DNA of 64,000 nt from Roseateles_B flavus. Lineage in GTDB: Bacteria > Pseudomonadota > Gammaproteobacteria > Burkholderiales > Burkholderiaceae_C. Both the position numbers and the translations under genes were made by a program. Below the pieces are notes generated by a model, which saw only the letters and a program-made list of their open reading frames with translations, did no database searches and was not told where the DNA came from. The stretch spans positions 434,001 through 498,000 of the forward strand of contig NZ_JBDPZC010000001.1 of the NCBI RefSeq assembly GCF_039872765.1. The letters are read 5' to 3'. Within the stretch, counting starts at the first letter, position 1. Every line of letters begins with the position of its first letter. Positions 1-8,900 of the stretch are shown here, piece after piece.

Positions 1-183
1 GGTTCCTTCGCTGCCATCGGCGCCCGCCTGTGGCTGAGCCTGATCGCCAAGGTCCAGGCTCATCTGGCTGCCGCCAAGGCTGCCCGCGAAGAGCGCGAAC
101 TGCTGGCCCTGGCCGCCCAGTACGAAGACAGCATGCCCAGCTTTGCTGCCGAACTGCGCGCCGCCCACGCCCGCAAGGACTGA
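1..183 (+). CDS. C-terminal part of a small hypothetical protein
   Basis: The window opens inside this reading frame, which continues in frame 1 to a TGA; only the last 60 residues are visible. They are alanine-rich, begin with a short hydrophobic stretch around residues 3-16 and continue as a charged helix rich in Ala, Glu and Arg. I do not recognise a family. A small protein with one amphipathic or membrane-associated helix is all that can be said. A good hairpin terminator follows, which supports a real gene end here. Confidence 0.6.
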   Translation, partial: GSFAAIGARLWLSLIAKVQAHLAAAKAAREERELLALAAQYEDSMPSFAAELRAAHARKD

Positions 184-221
184 GTCTCCTGCAACGGCCT
201 TCGTGCCGTCTTGCTCTGTTG

Positions 222-255
222 AGCCTGCCCGCTGATGAAGCCGGCAGGTTTTTTT
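222..255 (+). terminator. Rho-independent terminator after the truncated gene
   Basis: CCTGCC (224-229) pairs with GGCAGG (243-248) across a loop of about 13 nt and is followed directly by seven T (249-255). It lies 40 bases after the stop of the upstream gene and before the next gene on the same strand, so it probably separates the two transcripts. Confidence 0.75.
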
Positions 256-329
256 ACGTCTGATCGCGGCCTGGGGCGCCAGCGAGGATTCCCTGATCTG
301 CGCCGCTAACAAGAAAGTTACGCTCCTCG

Positions 330-348
330 CGTCACCACTCGGGTGACG
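330..348 (+). promoter_or_regulatory. 5'-leader hairpin upstream of the small exported protein
   Basis: CGTCACC (330-336) and GGTGACG (342-348) form a perfect 7-bp stem with a 5-nt loop. It ends 7 bases before the GGAGGAG ribosome binding site of the gene starting at 367. It could be a leader stem-loop or a protein-binding dyad; there is no T-run, so it is not an intrinsic terminator. Confidence 0.3.
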
Positions 349-366
349 TCAATCGTGGAGGAGCTT

Positions 367-585
367 ATGAAGCGCAAATGGACGGCCCTGTGTCTGGCCC
401 TGGTCGCGGCTCTGGGTCTGAGTGCGGCCTGGGCGCGCCCCAGCTACGGCGTCAGGCTGGAATTCCTGGATGGCCAGGGTCAGGTCGTGGGCGGGCTGGC
501 TCGCAGCTGTATCGGGCAGACTTACGACCGCTGGGGCAGTGTCACGGCCAACCAGCGTGTCGTGGATTCCTGGGAATGCCCTTGA
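367..585 (+). CDS. Small exported protein, DUF6289-like
   Basis: This is a 72-residue protein starting at ATG 367, preceded by a strong GGAGGAG site 4-11 bases upstream; an upstream start at 343 has no such site. The first 23 residues form a clear signal peptide (Lys/Arg start, hydrophobic core, AWA before ARPSYG). The mature part is about 50 residues with two cysteines and a Trp-Gly-x-Val-Thr stretch. This layout resembles the small secreted DUF6289 proteins of Gram-negative bacteria, whose function is unknown; that family match is from memory of its pattern. The gene is monocistronic, with terminators on both sides. Confidence 0.65.
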   Translation: MKRKWTALCLALVAALGLSAAWARPSYGVRLEFLDGQGQVVGGLARSCIGQTYDRWGSVTANQRVVDSWECP

Positions 586-627
586 GCGGATTCGGGCCTG
601 AATCCGGACCTGAGTCAGGCCGGCAGT

Positions 628-657
628 AAAAAAGCCCGCTCGGATCCGAGCGGGCTT
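628..657 (-). terminator. Terminator of pckG
   Basis: A perfect 26-bp palindrome at 632-657 (arms AAGCCCGCTCG / CGAGCGGGCTT, GATC centre) is flanked on the left by an A-run (628-633), which is a T-run when read on the minus strand. It lies 32 bases beyond the stop of pckG and is a textbook intrinsic terminator for it. Being symmetric, it may also stop the small + gene ending at 585. Confidence 0.88.
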
Positions 658-689
658 CTATGTGGTCGGCAGGCGCTGAGGCCGGGTGA

Positions 690-2558
690 TTACTCGGCGG
701 CCAGGCGCTGCTCGATCTTGGCCTTGGTGGCCGGCAGCTCGGCCGGCAGGTGGTAGGCCAGCTGGGCAAAGAGCTCGTCGTGCAGCTTCAGCTCGGCGGC
801 CCAGTCGGCCTTGTCGATGCGGGTGGCGACGTCGAACTGTTCCTTCGTGAAGCTCAGGCCTTCCCAGTTCAGGTCTTCGTAGCGCGGGGTCACGCCGAAG
901 ACGTGCTCCTCACCGGACTGGCTGCCGGTCACGCGGTCCAGCATCCACTTCAGCACGCGCATGTTCTCGCCGTAGCCGGGCCAGACGAACTTGCCGTCGG
1001 CGCCCTTGCGGAACCAGTTGACGCAGAAGATCCTGGGCAGGGTGGCGCCGCTGTCGGCCAGCTTCTTGCCCAGATCCAGCCAGTGCTGGAAGTAGTCGGC
1101 CATGTTGTAGCCCATGAAGGGCAGCATGGCGAAGGGGTCGCGGCGCACCACGCCCTGCTGGCCGGCGGCTGCGGCGGTGGTCTCGGAGCCCATGGTGGCG
1201 GCCATGTAGACGCCTTCCACCCAGTCGCGGGCCTCGGTCACCAGGGGCACGGTCGTCGAACGGCGGCCACCGAAGATGAAGCCGTCGATCGGCACGCCGG
1301 CCGGATTGTTCCAGTCGGGGTCCAGGGCCGGGTTGTTGGTGGCGGCCACGGTGAAGCGGGCGTTCGGATGGGCGGCCTTGGCGCCGGTCTCCTTGGCGAT
1401 GGCGGGCGTCCAGTCCTTGCCTTGCCAGTCGATCAGGTGGGCCGGCGGGGTCTCGGTCATGGACTCCCACCAGACGTCGCCATCGTCAGTCAGCGCGACG
1501 TTGGTGAAGATGACGTCCTTGTTCAGGCTGGCCATGCAGTTGAAGTTGGTCAGCGTGTTGGTGCCGGGGGCGACGCCGAAGTAGCCGGCTTCCGGGTTGA
1601 TGGCATAGAGGCGGCCGTCGGCACCGGGCTTGATCCAGGCGATGTCGTCGCCCACGGTGGTCACCTTCCAGCCAGCGAAGGCCTTGGGCGGGATCAGCAT
1701 GGAGAAGTTGGTCTTGCCGCAGGCGCTGGGGAAGGCGGCGGCGAAGTGGTACTTCTTGCCCTCGGGCGAGGTGAGGCCCAGGATCAGCATGTGCTCGGCC
1801 AGCCAGCCCTGATCACGGCCCATGGTGGAGGCGATGCGCAGCGCAAAGCACTTCTTGCCCAGCAAGGCGTTGCCGCCGTAGCCCGAGCCGTAGGACCAGA
1901 TCTCGCGGGTCTCGGGGTAGTGGACGATGTACTTGGTCTTGTTGCAGGGCCACTTGACGTCGGCCTGGCCGGCTTCCAGCGGCGCACCCACGGTGTGAAC
2001 GCAGGGAACGAAGGCGCCGTTGTCACCCAGCACATCCAGGACGGCCTTGCCCATGCGGGTCATGATGCGCATGTTTACGGCCACATAGGGGCTGTCCGAG
2101 AGCTCCACGCCGATGTGGGCGATGGGCGAGCCGATGGGGCCCATGCTGAAGGGCACGACGTACAGCGTGCGGCCCTTCATGGCGCCCTTGAAGAGCGCCT
2201 TGTCACCGGTCTGCAGCAGCTCGCGCATCTCAGCCGGGGCCATCCAGTTGTTGGTGGGGCCGGCGTCTTCCTTCTTCTGCGAGCAGATGAAGGTGCGGTC
2301 TTCCACGCGGGCGACGTCACTGGGGTCGCTGCAGGCGAGGTAGCTGTTGGCGCGCTTGGCCGGGTTGAGTTTCTTGAAGGTACCGGCGTCGACCAGCTGC
2401 TGGCAGAGGCGGTCGTACTCTTCCTGGCTGCCGTCGCACCAGTAGACGTCCCTGGCCTGGGTCAGGGCGGCGATCTCCGCCACCCAGGCGATCAGGCGCT
2501 GGTGCTTGACATAGGCGGGCACGTTCAGGCGCAGCCCTTCCATCATGGGTTGGTTCAT
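690..2558 (-). CDS. pckG: Phosphoenolpyruvate carboxykinase (GTP)
   Basis: It converts oxaloacetate + GTP to phosphoenolpyruvate + GDP + CO2, the entry step of gluconeogenesis, in the cytoplasm. The 622-residue product has the usual length of the GTP-dependent family. The kinase P-loop FPSACGKTN lies at about residues 276-284 and includes the hyper-reactive Cys280 typical of GTP-type enzymes. The start at ATG 2558 is chosen because GAAGGAC lies 4-10 bases upstream and the family N-terminus begins close to this Met; the open frame extends about 220 bases further upstream without similarity. It is a single gene with its own terminator, divergent from tssA. It is not related to secretion; the neighbourhood is incidental. 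Confidence 0.97.
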   Translation of the reverse strand: MNQPMMEGLRLNVPAYVKHQRLIAWVAEIAALTQARDVYWCDGSQEEYDRLCQQLVDAGTFKKLNPAKRANSYLACSDPSDVARVEDRTFICSQKKEDAGPTNNWMAPAEMRELLQTGDKALFKGAMKGRTLYVVPFSMGPIGSPIAHIGVELSDSPYVAVNMRIMTRMGKAVLDVLGDNGAFVPCVHTVGAPLEAGQADVKWPCNKTKYIVHYPETREIWSYGSGYGGNALLGKKCFALRIASTMGRDQGWLAEHMLILGLTSPEGKKYHFAAAFPSACGKTNFSMLIPPKAFAGWKVTTVGDDIAWIKPGADGRLYAINPEAGYFGVAPGTNTLTNFNCMASLNKDVIFTNVALTDDGDVWWESMTETPPAHLIDWQGKDWTPAIAKETGAKAAHPNARFTVAATNNPALDPDWNNPAGVPIDGFIFGGRRSTTVPLVTEARDWVEGVYMAATMGSETTAAAAGQQGVVRRDPFAMLPFMGYNMADYFQHWLDLGKKLADSGATLPRIFCVNWFRKGADGKFVWPGYGENMRVLKWMLDRVTGSQSGEEHVFGVTPRYEDLNWEGLSFTKEQFDVATRIDKADWAAELKLHDELFAQLAYHLPAELPATKAKIEQRLAAE

Positions 2559-2983
2559 GGCAAGTCCTTCAATGTTGAAAAGCAGAATTGGGTCAGGCTC
2601 GGACAGCAGCCCCGGGGCAGTGAAGCGGGGGGAGTGCGGGCCGGGCCTGGCCCAATGCCGCTTCGAAAACGCAGCCGGATCGCCGGTCTGCCTCTCGATG
2701 TCAGGCACTTGCCGAGCCTCATGTTCAGCCCGGCGGGGTGTCCACCGCCGGGTTGCGGCGGGTGGGGAATCGATTGTCACCGCAATGTAATCACGCGGTA
2801 ACTCCTCTGCTGGCGCCCCTCATGCGTTTCCGGAATAGATATCGCAGCTTCCGGCATCGAAGCGCCGGGCACCGTCGCTGGGGCGACAGTCCGCAGATCG
2901 CACCGTAACTTTTCCATACAGCAGCGGGCAGGGCGGCTCCGGACAATCCGGGCTCCGCCTGCTCCCTTGAGCCTCCAGACACC
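2559..2983. promoter_or_regulatory. Divergent intergenic region pckG / tssA with an inverted repeat
   Basis: This 425-bp gap must hold the promoters of pckG (left) and tssA (right). The clearest structure is an imperfect dyad at 2776-2802: GTCACCGC, 11 bases, GCGGTAAC (7 of 8 positions symmetric). It sits near the middle of the gap and could be an operator for either gene. I could not pick out convincing -35/-10 boxes or a sigma-54 GG-N10-GC element. Confidence 0.35.
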
Positions 2984-4048
2984 ATGCAAAGCCTGCTCGG
3001 CCCCATTTCGCCGGACCATCCGGCCGGTGAGGATCTCTCCTTCTCCCCCGAGTTCGACACCATCCAGAAGCTGCGCGAGCAGGACGACCCCAGCCTGGAC
3101 CAGGGGGAATGGGTGACCAGCCTGCGGGTGGCCGACTGGCCCGCCGTGCTAAAGCAAAGTGAGCAGTTGCTTACGCAGCGCAGCAAGGATTTGCGCCTGG
3201 CCAGCTGGCGGCTGGAAGCCCTCGGCCATGTGGAGGCCTGGCCCGGCCTGGCCCGCGGGCTGCGGGACTGGGTGGACCTCTGCGAAGCCTTCTGGACCGA
3301 GCTCCACCCGCGTGTCGAAGAGGGGGACTGGGACGAGCGCGCCGGCGTGTTGCGCTGGCTGCTGCAGACCGTGGAGCGCGGTGCACAGCAGGCCCGGCTG
3401 CTGGGCCGGGGACGCGACGCCTACAGCCTGCAGGACATGGCGGCCGCTCGCCATTGGGCCCAGCGTCTGGAACGGGATCCCCAGCTGCAGCAGCAGGCGG
3501 ACGAGACCCAGCCAACGCCGGACCGGGTGGCCAAGGCCCTGAAGGACACGCCGGCCGCGCAGCTGCAGCAGGCGCGTGCGGCGGCCGAGCAGATTCTCGA
3601 GGAGTTGCGACGTCTGCAGGCCTGGGTGGATGCCGCCATGGGTGCCGAGGCGCCCGGATTCAGCAAGACCCTGGACCAGCTGGACGACGCCCGTCGCCAG
3701 ATCGAGCGCACCTTGCGCGACGCCGGCCTGGCACCTGATGGCAGCGCATCCGCTCCGTCGCTGGCCGAGCCGCAGGACGCGGGCTCCGAGTCGCCGCGCG
3801 GAGCCCTTGCCCCCGCGGCGGCCGGCCCGCTGCAGAGCCGTCAGCAGGCGCTGCAGCAGCTGCGTGAGGTGGCGGCCTTCTTCCGCCGCACCGAGCCTCA
3901 CAGCCCGGTGGCCTACCTCGCAGACAAGGCCGCGCGCTGGGGCGACATGCCTCTGCACGAGTGGCTGCGCCATGTGGTCAAGGATGGCGGCACCCTGGGC
4001 GCGCTGGAAGAGCTGCTGGGCACCGAGCCCCCGCCTCAACAGGAGTAG
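2984..4048 (+). CDS. tssA: T6SS protein TssA (ImpA family)
   Basis: This is a cytoplasmic T6SS component that guides baseplate priming and sheath/tube polymerisation. The 354-residue product has an ImpA-N-type domain in roughly the first 130 residues (GPISPDHPAGEDLSFS at the N-terminus is typical). A Gln/Ala-rich helical middle follows, then a C-terminal domain of about 70 residues. ATG 2984 is the first in-frame start close to the family N-terminus. It is transcribed alone on +, convergent with the tssM-tagF-ompA operon. Which TssA subclass it is cannot be settled by eye. Confidence 0.9.
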   Translation: MQSLLGPISPDHPAGEDLSFSPEFDTIQKLREQDDPSLDQGEWVTSLRVADWPAVLKQSEQLLTQRSKDLRLASWRLEALGHVEAWPGLARGLRDWVDLCEAFWTELHPRVEEGDWDERAGVLRWLLQTVERGAQQARLLGRGRDAYSLQDMAAARHWAQRLERDPQLQQQADETQPTPDRVAKALKDTPAAQLQQARAAAEQILEELRRLQAWVDAAMGAEAPGFSKTLDQLDDARRQIERTLRDAGLAPDGSASAPSLAEPQDAGSESPRGALAPAAAGPLQSRQQALQQLREVAAFFRRTEPHSPVAYLADKAARWGDMPLHEWLRHVVKDGGTLGALEELLGTEPPPQQE

Positions 4049-4153
4049 CCCGGTCAGCGCCAGGGCGCGGACGGGCCCGTACCTGGCGGCCCGTGGCGAG
4101 GCCCGCCGGCGCCTGCCCTGGCCGGCCACTGGCGAACGCAGCGGCCTGGGCGC

Positions 4154-4957
4154 TCAGATCCCGGCGCGGAACTCGATCCTGCGGTTCCGGGCGCGGCCTT
4201 CTTCCGTGGCATTGCTCGCCACCGGCTGGTCGGGCCCCACGCCGTCGATGGACAGCTGCTGGGCTGGCAAGCGGTGCTTCTGCACCAGGTACTGCCGCAC
4301 GGCGTCGGCCCGTGCCAGCGACAGCGTGATGTTGCTCGCCCGCTCGCCCTGGCCATCGGTGTGGCCGACGATCTGCACGCGCTTGCCCTGCACCGACTGC
4401 AGCACGCTGCCGATCTCGTCCAGCAGGGCCATGCCCTGCGGCCGCAGCACGGCGCTGCCCGGCTCGAACTCGACGATGCGGCCCGCCAGCACCTGGTCGA
4501 GCTGGCCCTGCTCCGTGCTGCCCACGCGCAGGGCGTTCTTGAGGCTGTAGGCCCCATTGAGCTGCTGGGACAGGGACTGGGCGACATCCTGGCGCAGCGC
4601 CTCCGAGGCGACCTCGCCCTGCAGCTCCACCTGCTGGCCGCGCACGATCAGCTGGCCATTGCGCACCTGCTTGAGGAGGGGGTCCGCGAGCAGCTTCTGC
4701 ACGTGCTGCAGCCAGTTGGGCGGCATCTGCACCCCGCTGACCTGCAGCTCGTTGACCACCTGGTCGGCGCCGTACTGGTCCCGCAGGCGCTGCAGCACGG
4801 CGGCCTTGGTGGCCTCGTCAGGCACTTCGCCACTGGCGACGACGGGTCGTGCCGCCTTGGGGGGCGGCACGGTGGCCGGCGCGCTCCAGGCCTGCAGGGC
4901 CAGCGCCGCCAGGCCCAGGCCCAGAGCCCGCGTGGGGGAGTTCAATCGCTTCACCAT
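4154..4957 (-). CDS. OmpA-family peptidoglycan-binding protein of the T6SS
   Basis: The 267-residue exported protein starts at ATG 4957, just after the tagF stop. The N-terminal signal peptide (about residues 1-26, cleavage after AWS-A) precedes a region of roughly 110 residues that looks like one or two BON-like modules. An OmpA-C domain covers residues 160-267, with GHTDGQG (198-204) and NxxLSxxRAxxV (209-220), the peptidoglycan-binding motif. In T6SS clusters such proteins anchor the envelope complex to the cell wall when TssL itself lacks this domain, as is the case here. It is the last gene of tssM-tagF-ompA. A start at 4972 or 4975 overlapping tagF is possible. Confidence 0.87.
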   Translation of the reverse strand: MVKRLNSPTRALGLGLAALALQAWSAPATVPPPKAARPVVASGEVPDEATKAAVLQRLRDQYGADQVVNELQVSGVQMPPNWLQHVQKLLADPLLKQVRNGQLIVRGQQVELQGEVASEALRQDVAQSLSQQLNGAYSLKNALRVGSTEQGQLDQVLAGRIVEFEPGSAVLRPQGMALLDEIGSVLQSVQGKRVQIVGHTDGQGERASNITLSLARADAVRQYLVQKHRLPAQQLSIDGVGPDQPVASNATEEGRARNRRIEFRAGI

Positions 4958-4961
4958 CTGT

Positions 4962-5957
4962 TCACCGTCCATCATTGCCAAACACGGTCTCGAAGCCACG
5001 CAGCACCTCGCGCAGCGAGAGGCCGGGATGCTCCAGCTCCGTGGACCAGCGCATCAGCTCACGCCACTCTCCCAGGCAGTCATCCACCCACAAGGGCTCG
5101 TCCAGGCTGATCATGTCTTCCTGGGCCATGTCGGGATGCAGGGCCGCGCAAAGGGCGCGTGTGCTGGCGCCGTGGAAGCTCAGCATCAGCCATTGGGGTG
5201 CGCGACGCGGCAGCATCAGCGCCAGCTCCACGCCCTGGTGCTGGACCTGGCTGGCCAGCAGCCGCAGCCAGAAGGCCAAGGCCTGGCTGCGCAGCGGTTC
5301 CTCCATGGGCATGGGCAGGCGCAGCCCCTTGGCCAGGGCCTGCGGGCCCTCCTGGCGCAGGGGCTCCAGCAGGATGCCCAGGGCGATCACGCAGCGGCGC
5401 AGGTCCACCTGCCGACCGTCGCTGGACATGCCCAGCTCCAGGTCCAGCAAGCCCTGCTCTTCCACCAGGGCCTGCCATTGGGCCCGGCAGGCGGCGTCGG
5501 CCGGAGGAACCTCCAGGGCCTGCGTGCGGCCCATGAGGGCCTGGACGGCTTCGTAGCTGTCGGCCCGCACGAGGGATTGGCCCAGCGCATCCAGCGTCTC
5601 CCACGCCGGACCCAGCTGCAGGCTGCCCTCGCCCAGCCAGCTCATGGGCTGGGTCGTCGGGAACTGGGCGGTCATGGAGAAGGGGAACAGCCGGCCCGAG
5701 GCGTCCTGGCTGGCGCGGATCTGGCCCAGCAGACCGACCTGGCTGCGCGAGCCCAGCACGGCGAAGTCCACTGGCGGGCACGTTTCCCAGAGTAGGCGCC
5801 AGCGCACGTCGTGAGCCAGGCGGGCCAGGGTCTGGGAGAACCAGGGGTCCAGGCGAGCGATCAGGGCCTGACCGGTGCTGGAGCGGATGAAGTCGCCACG
5901 GCAGGGCAGCTTGCCGAAGTAGATGAGGGGCCAGGCGGAGGCCAGTGTGCTCATCAT
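4962..5957 (-). CDS. tagF: T6SS-associated protein TagF
   Basis: The 331-residue protein carries the TagF N-terminal signature FGKLPCRGDFIRS at about residues 14-26. TagF proteins repress T6SS assembly post-translationally in the Pseudomonas and Agrobacterium systems by engaging Fha or the assembly machinery. The gene lies between tssM (3-base gap) and the OmpA-like gene (4-base gap), so translation is probably coupled. No PppA phosphatase, PpkA kinase or Fha gene is visible in this window. TagF is therefore either Fha-independent here or its partners lie elsewhere. Confidence 0.88.
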   Translation of the reverse strand: MMSTLASAWPLIYFGKLPCRGDFIRSSTGQALIARLDPWFSQTLARLAHDVRWRLLWETCPPVDFAVLGSRSQVGLLGQIRASQDASGRLFPFSMTAQFPTTQPMSWLGEGSLQLGPAWETLDALGQSLVRADSYEAVQALMGRTQALEVPPADAACRAQWQALVEEQGLLDLELGMSSDGRQVDLRRCVIALGILLEPLRQEGPQALAKGLRLPMPMEEPLRSQALAFWLRLLASQVQHQGVELALMLPRRAPQWLMLSFHGASTRALCAALHPDMAQEDMISLDEPLWVDDCLGEWRELMRWSTELEHPGLSLREVLRGFETVFGNDGR

Positions 5958-5960
5958 GGC

Positions 5961-8900
5961 TCAGCCTCCGTTCGCCGGCGTGGTGCGGGTGGCGCCCGCA
6001 TTGGCCTGACGGGCCTCCCCGCCGAGTTGGCCCACGACCTGGGCCGGCAGGGTCAGGCCTCGCAGGGCGGCCATGCCGCTCATGCCTGGCGATGCTCCGG
6101 CCGTGGCGGGCCCGCCGGTGCCGGCGGCCTGGCGCACCAGGCGCAGCATCACGGCCACGCTGAGCCTGCCCTGGGTCCAGCGCAGCTCGTGCAGGCCCTC
6201 GGGCGTCTTGCGCTTCTGGGCCGCTTCCACCATGCGTTGCAGGCCCATGCCGCCGGGCTCTTCCAGGAAGCTCACCGGACGACCCTCGAAGTCGACCCCG
6301 CTGATCTTCACGCCGGGCGCACCCTGACGCGAGGGCGAGACGAAGCTGACCCATTGCGGCGCGCTGTTGCGGTAGCGCAGGACCTGGCCGTCGATCTCCA
6401 GCGTGTATTCGCTCAGGCCGGGCGCGGGCAGGGCCTGGATCTCGAACTGGGTGGCGTCAGCCGCCGCTCCCCCGCCGGCGCCTGCCGTGGCTGCCGAGCC
6501 GCCGGCGGCTTCACCGCCAGCCATCCAGCTGCCGAAGGCCGTGCTGAACTCGGGCAGCAGGCGGATGCCCTGCTCGCCCCAGGTCCGGGCCTGCAGGGTG
6601 TCGCCGCGGCGATTCACCAGGCCTGCCAGGGTCTGGTCCGCGAACTTGGCGATGGCGCCCTGGGCGCCGAAGACCTTGGCGATATCGGCCGGCGCTGCCT
6701 CGATGCGTGAACTGGAGGAGAAGGGGTACTTGCCGGCCAGCTGCTTCTGGAAGGGCTCGTAGACCTGGGCCTGCCAGACGCGGTTGATCTCCTGCTCGGC
6801 AGTCGGCACCAGCACGGCGAAGGATTGCTGCAGCGGCCGCACCAGCATGGGCCGCAGCACGGCGCGCGTGTTGTCGGGCATGCCGCTGAGCATCTGCTCG
6901 TCCACCAGCTTGAGGGCGTCCACCAGTTCCGAGCCCTGGCCTTCCAGCGTCAGTTGCAGCAGCTGGCGCGCGGCGGGGCCGGGGTCGCCCTGGTTCTTCA
7001 TCTGGTTGAAACGGGCGCGCAGCTTGCCCAGAGATTCCAGGTAGGACTTCAGCAGGGCCGACTGGCCATCGGCCGCCACCATCACCCGCTGGAGACTGCC
7101 GAACTCCTTGCCGATGGGGCCCAGCGCGATCTCGGCCTTGGGGGCTTCCAGCTTCACCTCGACCTGCACGGGGGCTTGGCCGAAGAGGCGCTGCTTGATC
7201 CAGTTGAGCACGCCTTCGCGGCCTTGGGACAGCTTGCCGTTGAGCAGACCGGGGTTGTCCCAGGCGGTTTCATCCCAGACCCGCTGCAGCACCTTGCCGA
7301 TCGGCGACTGCTGGGGGTCGCCCAGCACGTTCATCTGCTGCTGTGCCTGTTCGAAGCTCGCGAACTCCGGCACGCTGATGTCCTGCACGAAACGGCGCCA
7401 CTCGGACGCGTACTCGGCCTTGTAGAGCTGGACCAGGGCGCGCTTCACCTGTTCGGGGCTGCCTTCCAGGGTGAGGTCGTCGCGCTGGGCCGTCTTGAGG
7501 ACCCAGTCCTCGGCCTGCAGCTCCTTGTTGGCCGCATCGTCGATGGCGGACTGCACATAGCCGGTCCAGGCCTCGCGGGTGAAGGCGCCGCTGACCACGC
7601 GACTGCCCTGCAGGCTGCTGCGGCCGGCATCGCCCACGATGCGGGCCACGGATACCGGCGTATAGCGCGCAGCGGCCCGGGCGCGGATCTCGGCGTAGAC
7701 ACGCTCGCGCGCCGGCAGGCCCTTGACCACCTGGCGCAGTAGCTCGCGGGACTGGTCGACCACGCTGTGGTTCATGGCCACCGCCGGGAAGCCGGGGCGG
7801 TTCAGCTGCGTACCCATGAAGGCCAGCAGCTTCTCGGCGCCGCGCACCAGTTCCTCGCGGGACTGGCCTTCGCGATTGGCCTCCAGCCACTGGCGCCAGA
7901 AGCGCGTCACCTGGTCGCTGAACACGCTGGGCTCGATGCGCTCGGGCTCGGCCAGCATCAGGTAGGCCTTGAGGGCGTTGTAGGCCTCGTCGGCATTGAG
8001 AGCCGAGGCCTGCTGGTACAGGGTGGACGCCGGCCGCGCGGCCGCTGCGGCAGGCGCCGTACCGGCCGGTGCCGAGGCGCCGGCGGCCGGGGTGGCCGCC
8101 TGCAGGTCCTGCGCACTGTGACGGGCGACCTCGCGCAGATAAGCCTCCATCTCGCCAGCAGCCGGCTTGAGCACGAGTTCCTTGAGCCCTGCCAGGTACT
8201 CGCGGCGCAGCTGCTGCTCCACCGCCTGGCCCTGGAACAGGCCGAAGGACAGGCTCCAGGGGCGCTCGCGCTGCAGGGTCTCCAGCTGGGCGAGGCGGTC
8301 GGAGATGAGCTCCAGTGCCTCCATGCGCGCGGCGACGTCGGTGCGGCCCTTCTGCAGCATCTGCACCTTCTGCAGGTCGGCCTGCACGCTGGCCACCCAC
8401 TGGCGGTTGCCCATATAGGACCAGGTCCACAGGCTCAGCAGCAGGCCCAGGGTCAGGGCGCCGCCGGCAAAGCTGGCCATGCGCAGCCGGACCTTGTGGC
8501 GCGAGGTGTACTGGCGAACCAGGTTGCGGTCCTCGAAGATGACCTTGGTGAACAGGTCCTTGAGGAACATGCCCTGGGCGGTGGGGGCCTGCTTGCGCAG
8601 GGCCGGCAGCGATCCGCTCAGGCGGAAGCGCTGGGCGACCTTCTCGGCGCAGCTGCTGCGCGATTCCCCCTCGATGACGGCGCAGGTGAAGTAGAAGCCC
8701 CGCAGCACCGGGCAGAACTGGTAGGGGTTGTCTTCGAACAGGGTGGCCACGAAGCTGCGCAGGGCGGGCTTCAGGGATGCGAATTCGTCGGGGAAGGCCA
8801 GCAGGCCCGGCGGCAGCTCTTCGCCGCGATGCAGGCTCAGACGAGCCACGCTGGCGGCCTTCAGGCCATCGACCAGGGTGTCGAAGTGGCTCTGGAAGCG

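Noticed and set aside
750..2801. 683-codon open frame on the plus strand opposite pckG
   Set aside because: It is a mirror frame of a certain gene (P-loop and Cys intact on the other strand) with low-complexity Gly/His/Val translation.
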